A DNA stretch of 25,475 bases from an uncultured Acetatifactor sp. (GTDB taxonomy: Bacteria; Bacillota; Clostridia; Lachnospirales; Lachnospiraceae): NCBI GenBank assembly GCA_910584375.1, contig CAJUAH010000006.1:75633-101107 (forward strand), in the 5' to 3' direction. Below are positions 22,858 to 25,475 of this stretch, one piece after another (within the stretch, counting starts at the first letter, position 1; every line of letters begins with the position of its first letter). A model generated the notes under the pieces. That model saw only the letters and a list, made by a program, of their open reading frames with translations, searched no databases and was not told the DNA's origin. The position numbers and the translations under genes were made by a program.

Positions 22858-24417
22858 ATGGAAACTTTGCTGAGCTTTAAAGAAGAACTTCCTAATAAGG
22901 AATTGAGCCACAGGGAAGACGGTGGGTTTGCCGTGGAATTTGACGTTCTCACGGCGAAGGAGGCATTGCCCGCTATGGGAGAGCGGGGAGAGATAGCGAG
23001 AGGTCTCGCGTCGGTTGAAGAGAGGATCGACTGTGTGACCGAACAGGTTAATGCCATAAACAGCGAGATCGACAGGCTGACAAATCATGCGGACGGTCTT
23101 GACTATATGGTGGCGGTGGCAAGCGGAATCCTCGCGGGAATCATCGATTCCGTATGGGTGGGGGAATTTTCCATCGACAGAGCAGGCTCCTGGGGGGAGG
23201 AAAAGACAAATCAATTTGTTGTAAAGATCGCGCAGTCAAGAGGCTATGAGGGCAATGATCTGGCGGGGGCCATACGCTTTCTGGAGAGTAATTACGGACT
23301 GGCCAGCGACAGCAATACCGCCGTATTTGGCGGGGGCAGACAACACCATTTGAGAGATTTTTCTCATCATCCCACGCCGTGCGGGCTGCTGTTTTCTCTG
23401 CTGACACAGTTTACCGGAAAAGTGTACGGAACAGACGCAGGGGGCGCTTTTATCATATGCGAAGTGGCGGAAAAGAATCTGATCGGGAAGGATATTGCCC
23501 AAAAGATTCTGTATGGAGTCGTATTCTGGTTCTTCCATATGGTGAGCGACATGGCGGGAACCAGCCTTACTGCGGGGGCGGGGACGGGTTTGCCGGGACC
23601 GTTGGTCTCACTGCTGAAGGAACTGTCCGTATTGCCGTTTTTCAGGGGGCTGAACGTAAATGACACGCAATTCTCCGAATGGATATCGGAACTGTTTGAC
23701 GGTAGACTGTTGACGGGAAAGGACGGCGGCAGGGTAAAATTTGATCTGAGAAAGGAAATGGGCGTGGCCCATGAGCTGGGACGGCAGGCTGTTCCGGTAC
23801 TGATAAATGAATGTATTGTGAGAGGATTTTATTTTATACGTCGTTTTTGTTTTGAACTCAGGGACAAAAAGGTCTCCGGTTTACAGGAAATGAAAAAGGT
23901 TGAATGGAAAAATACATTTCCGGGAAAGAACCGCACGGTGATCCGCATGCTGACCGTAGCCACGGGAACATTTACCGCTGTTGATCTGGCTGACGCGGCA
24001 GTGCGCTCGGCTGTCAAGTCCGGCGGGGTCGCGGCCCCTGCTTTTTTCGCCAATATGATTCTGAGAGTGAATTTTGTAGGGATTGGAAGATTTGCGGTTG
24101 CCCTGGGAACAGATGTGGGAATGGGGATCAAACGCGGCAGACTGAGAAACGAAAGGATGCGTTTACATACGGAGCTTATACTGCTTAACGATGCCAAGGT
24201 ATATTACAGACAGGCGGATATGTGGATAGCGGCGCAGGACGCGGGGGTGGCGGTGGAGAAAGCCTACGGTATGATGGAGAAGACAACAGCCTTCTGGATA
24301 CAGTCAATGCAGGAAATGGGTGATAATCTGGATAAAATAGGCCGGTATGTTCCGGAGATCGAGAAGAGAAATCCGGGTCTGCTGGATGAAATAGAAGATA
24401 TTCTCACATGGGGATGA
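22858..24417 (+). CDS. 519-aa membrane-like protein of unknown function
   Basis: The protein is not recognised. An N-terminal helical stretch (about residues 45-80, ASVEERIDCVTEQVNAINSE) could form a coiled coil. It is followed by a Gly/Ala hydrophobic segment (about 82-102) and further hydrophobic segments near 220-240, 255-275, 320-340 and 380-415. A striking histidine-rich motif, HHLRDFSHHPTP, spans residues 163-174, directly before the hydrophobic CGLLFSLLTQFTGKVYGTD. The C terminus is again helical and charged. The ATG at 22858 is preceded by AAAGGAAAA and a clear promoter. The next gene starts 34 bp later on the same strand and encodes a coiled-coil protein, so the two probably act together. 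Confidence 0.75.
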   Translation: METLLSFKEELPNKELSHREDGGFAVEFDVLTAKEALPAMGERGEIARGLASVEERIDCVTEQVNAINSEIDRLTNHADGLDYMVAVASGILAGIIDSVWVGEFSIDRAGSWGEEKTNQFVVKIAQSRGYEGNDLAGAIRFLESNYGLASDSNTAVFGGGRQHHLRDFSHHPTPCGLLFSLLTQFTGKVYGTDAGGAFIICEVAEKNLIGKDIAQKILYGVVFWFFHMVSDMAGTSLTAGAGTGLPGPLVSLLKELSVLPFFRGLNVNDTQFSEWISELFDGRLLTGKDGGRVKFDLRKEMGVAHELGRQAVPVLINECIVRGFYFIRRFCFELRDKKVSGLQEMKKVEWKNTFPGKNRTVIRMLTVATGTFTAVDLADAAVRSAVKSGGVAAPAFFANMILRVNFVGIGRFAVALGTDVGMGIKRGRLRNERMRLHTELILLNDAKVYYRQADMWIAAQDAGVAVEKAYGMMEKTTAFWIQSMQEMGDNLDKIGRYVPEIEKRNPGLLDEIEDILTWG

Positions 24418-24451
24418 CGGATTCGGAAAAATACAGATAAGGAGAAAAGAT

Positions 24452-25475
24452 ATGTTTGGACTGAGAGATATATTTGGATTGAAGGAAAAGGCAGACACTA
24501 ACGAAACAGAGCTCGTGAGCGTAAGGGAAGAAGAGATTCCCGCGATCATCACGTCACAGTTCAAGGAAATAGCGCGTCTGCAGGAGAACGTGGAGACGGC
24601 TATGAAAAAGGCGGAGGAGGCCAAGGAATCCGCCGACCGGGCCTATAGCCAATCGGCGGGATTTGGACATAAGCGGGATGCCATTGAAGCGCTGCAGAGC
24701 GCGACTGTGGACTTGGCGGAATCTCAGATCAGCGCTGCCGAAGCGCAGAAGGTATCCTTTGAGTATCAGGAAAAACTGGGAAAGATCACACAGTATTTAT
24801 TTGGTCTCGGGGTGGCCAATCTGGCGTCCAACCGGTCTGTTGTGCGGGAGCTGGAACTGAAACTGAAGGGAGCCTCTAAAAAAGAGCTGAACGATCTGGC
24901 AAGGCAGGAGATCGTGAATGTGATCAAACAGCTGAAGGCCCAGGAAGATATAATGAATAAGCAAAATGAGCTTTCACAGAAGATCAGGCAGCAGGAGCAG
25001 AGAATAATACAGCAGGAAGGGATGACGGAGGAATATAATAAGATATTGGCCGAGAACGCGCAGAAGGATGCGACGCAGGACCGTTTGCTGGCGGAAAATG
25101 CGCAGAGGGACGCAGAGCAGGATCGTATGCTTGCGGAGCAGGCTGCCAAGGATGCGGAACACGACCGTCTACTTGCGGAGAACGCGCAGAAGGATGAAGA
25201 ACAGGACAGACTGCTTGCGGAGCAGGCTGCCAAGGATGCGGAACATGACCGTCTGCTTGCGGAGAATGCGCAGAGGGATGAAGAACAGGACAGACTGCTT
25301 GCGGAGCAGGCTGCCAAGGATGCGGAACATGACCGTCTGCTTGCGGAGAATGCGCAGAGGGATGAAGAACAGGACAGACTGCTTGCGGAGCAGGCTGCCA
25401 AGGACGCGGAACATGACCGCCTGCTTGCGGAGAATGCGCAGAAGGATGCGGAGCAGGACAGACTGTTAGCGGAGC
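24452..25475 (+). CDS. Coiled-coil protein with 14-residue repeats, cut by the window end
   Basis: The open frame runs 341 codons from an ATG with AAGGAG 7 bp upstream to the window end. The N-terminal part (residues 1-195) is helical, rich in Glu, Lys, Gln and Ala, with one mildly hydrophobic stretch (ITQYLFGLGVANLAS). From about residue 196 it becomes a regular array of 14-residue units alternating two forms, DRLLAENAQRDEEQ and DRLLAEQAAKDAEH. At least ten units are present before the cut. Fourteen residues equal two heptads, so a long rod-like helix or coiled coil is expected. No signal peptide or enzyme motif is seen. It is the downstream partner of the 519-aa membrane-like protein. Confidence 0.8.
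   Translation, partial: MFGLRDIFGLKEKADTNETELVSVREEEIPAIITSQFKEIARLQENVETAMKKAEEAKESADRAYSQSAGFGHKRDAIEALQSATVDLAESQISAAEAQKVSFEYQEKLGKITQYLFGLGVANLASNRSVVRELELKLKGASKKELNDLARQEIVNVIKQLKAQEDIMNKQNELSQKIRQQEQRIIQQEGMTEEYNKILAENAQKDATQDRLLAENAQRDAEQDRMLAEQAAKDAEHDRLLAENAQKDEEQDRLLAEQAAKDAEHDRLLAENAQRDEEQDRLLAEQAAKDAEHDRLLAENAQRDEEQDRLLAEQAAKDAEHDRLLAENAQKDAEQDRLLAE
25037..25475 (+). repeat. 42/84-bp tandem repeat array in the coiled-coil gene
   Basis: Units of 42 bp begin at 25037 (degenerate) and 25079 and continue to the window end. Two forms alternate to make an 84-bp superunit. The superunits 25205-25288 and 25289-25372 appear identical, and the following copy (25373-25456) has a few changes. 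Because the period is a multiple of three and has no stops, other frames also stay open here and produce spurious ORFs. Confidence 0.95.

Noticed and set aside
25068..25469. Open frames rich in Arg/Met (plus) and Ser/Cys (minus) over the repeat array
   Set aside because: They arise because a stop-free repeat of 42 bp keeps all frames open; they have no ribosome sites and conflict with the well-supported coiled-coil frame.
1..25475. CRISPR arrays, insertion sequences, rRNA genes
   Set aside because: No regularly spaced short repeats with unique spacers, no transposase, and no rRNA sequence were seen.

Overview
The window looks like chromosomal DNA of an anaerobic, moderately GC-rich Clostridia bacterium, most likely a Lachnospiraceae-type gut organism. 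This is inferred from strong AGGAGG ribosome sites, Firmicutes-type -35/-10 promoters, a Firmicutes-type LexA box, a UvrX-like polymerase paired with a YolD-like protein, and a dihydroxy-acid dehydratase of the oxygen-sensitive type. No species can be named. Nearly all genes lie on the + strand; the exceptions are two small genes and a tRNA.

Layout. (1) 1-140: two 70-bp tandem repeats, each with two small hairpins and a TATAAT. (2) 172-3126: a DNA-damage block with an SRAP/YedK-type abasic-site protein, a Y-family translesion polymerase overlapping a YolD-like partner, and a convergent 90-aa gene of unknown function behind a LexA box. (3) 3168-8386: a branched-chain amino acid operon leuB - C39-like peptidase - ilvD - ilvB with its own promoter and structured leader. 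(4) 8479-9882: a membrane-anchored L,D-transpeptidase. (5) 9913-13985: serine synthesis, serC-serA translationally coupled, then a bidirectional terminator, a small reverse-strand gene and a DUF1015 gene. (6) 14078-17296: glycogen branching enzyme followed closely by an MscS channel. (7) 17365-22507: an envelope block with an SPFH/double-zinc-ribbon protein, a zinc-ribbon/membrane/leucine-rich-repeat protein, a two-TM protein and UDP-galactopyranose mutase. (8) 22542-22692: bidirectional terminator and tRNA-Thr(CGT) on the minus strand. (9) 22784-25475: an unrecognised two-gene unit, made of a 519-aa membrane-like protein and a coiled-coil protein with near-perfect 42/84-bp repeats that runs off the window.

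How the parts work together. The repair genes form a plausible SOS-type set: abasic-site capture, lesion bypass with a sliding-clamp motif, and a polymerase partner. The leu/ilv genes supply three enzymes of valine, leucine and isoleucine synthesis, but leuA, leuCD, ilvC and ilvN are not here. SerC and SerA give two of the three serine steps; no phosphoserine phosphatase is seen. The SPFH/zinc-ribbon pair resembles in layout the Bacillus YdjI/YdjG membrane-stress proteins.

The least explained regions are the SPFH-LRR block and the terminal two-gene unit. These, with the LexA-boxed 90-aa gene and the peptidase inside the leu/ilv operon, are the best candidates for something undescribed.
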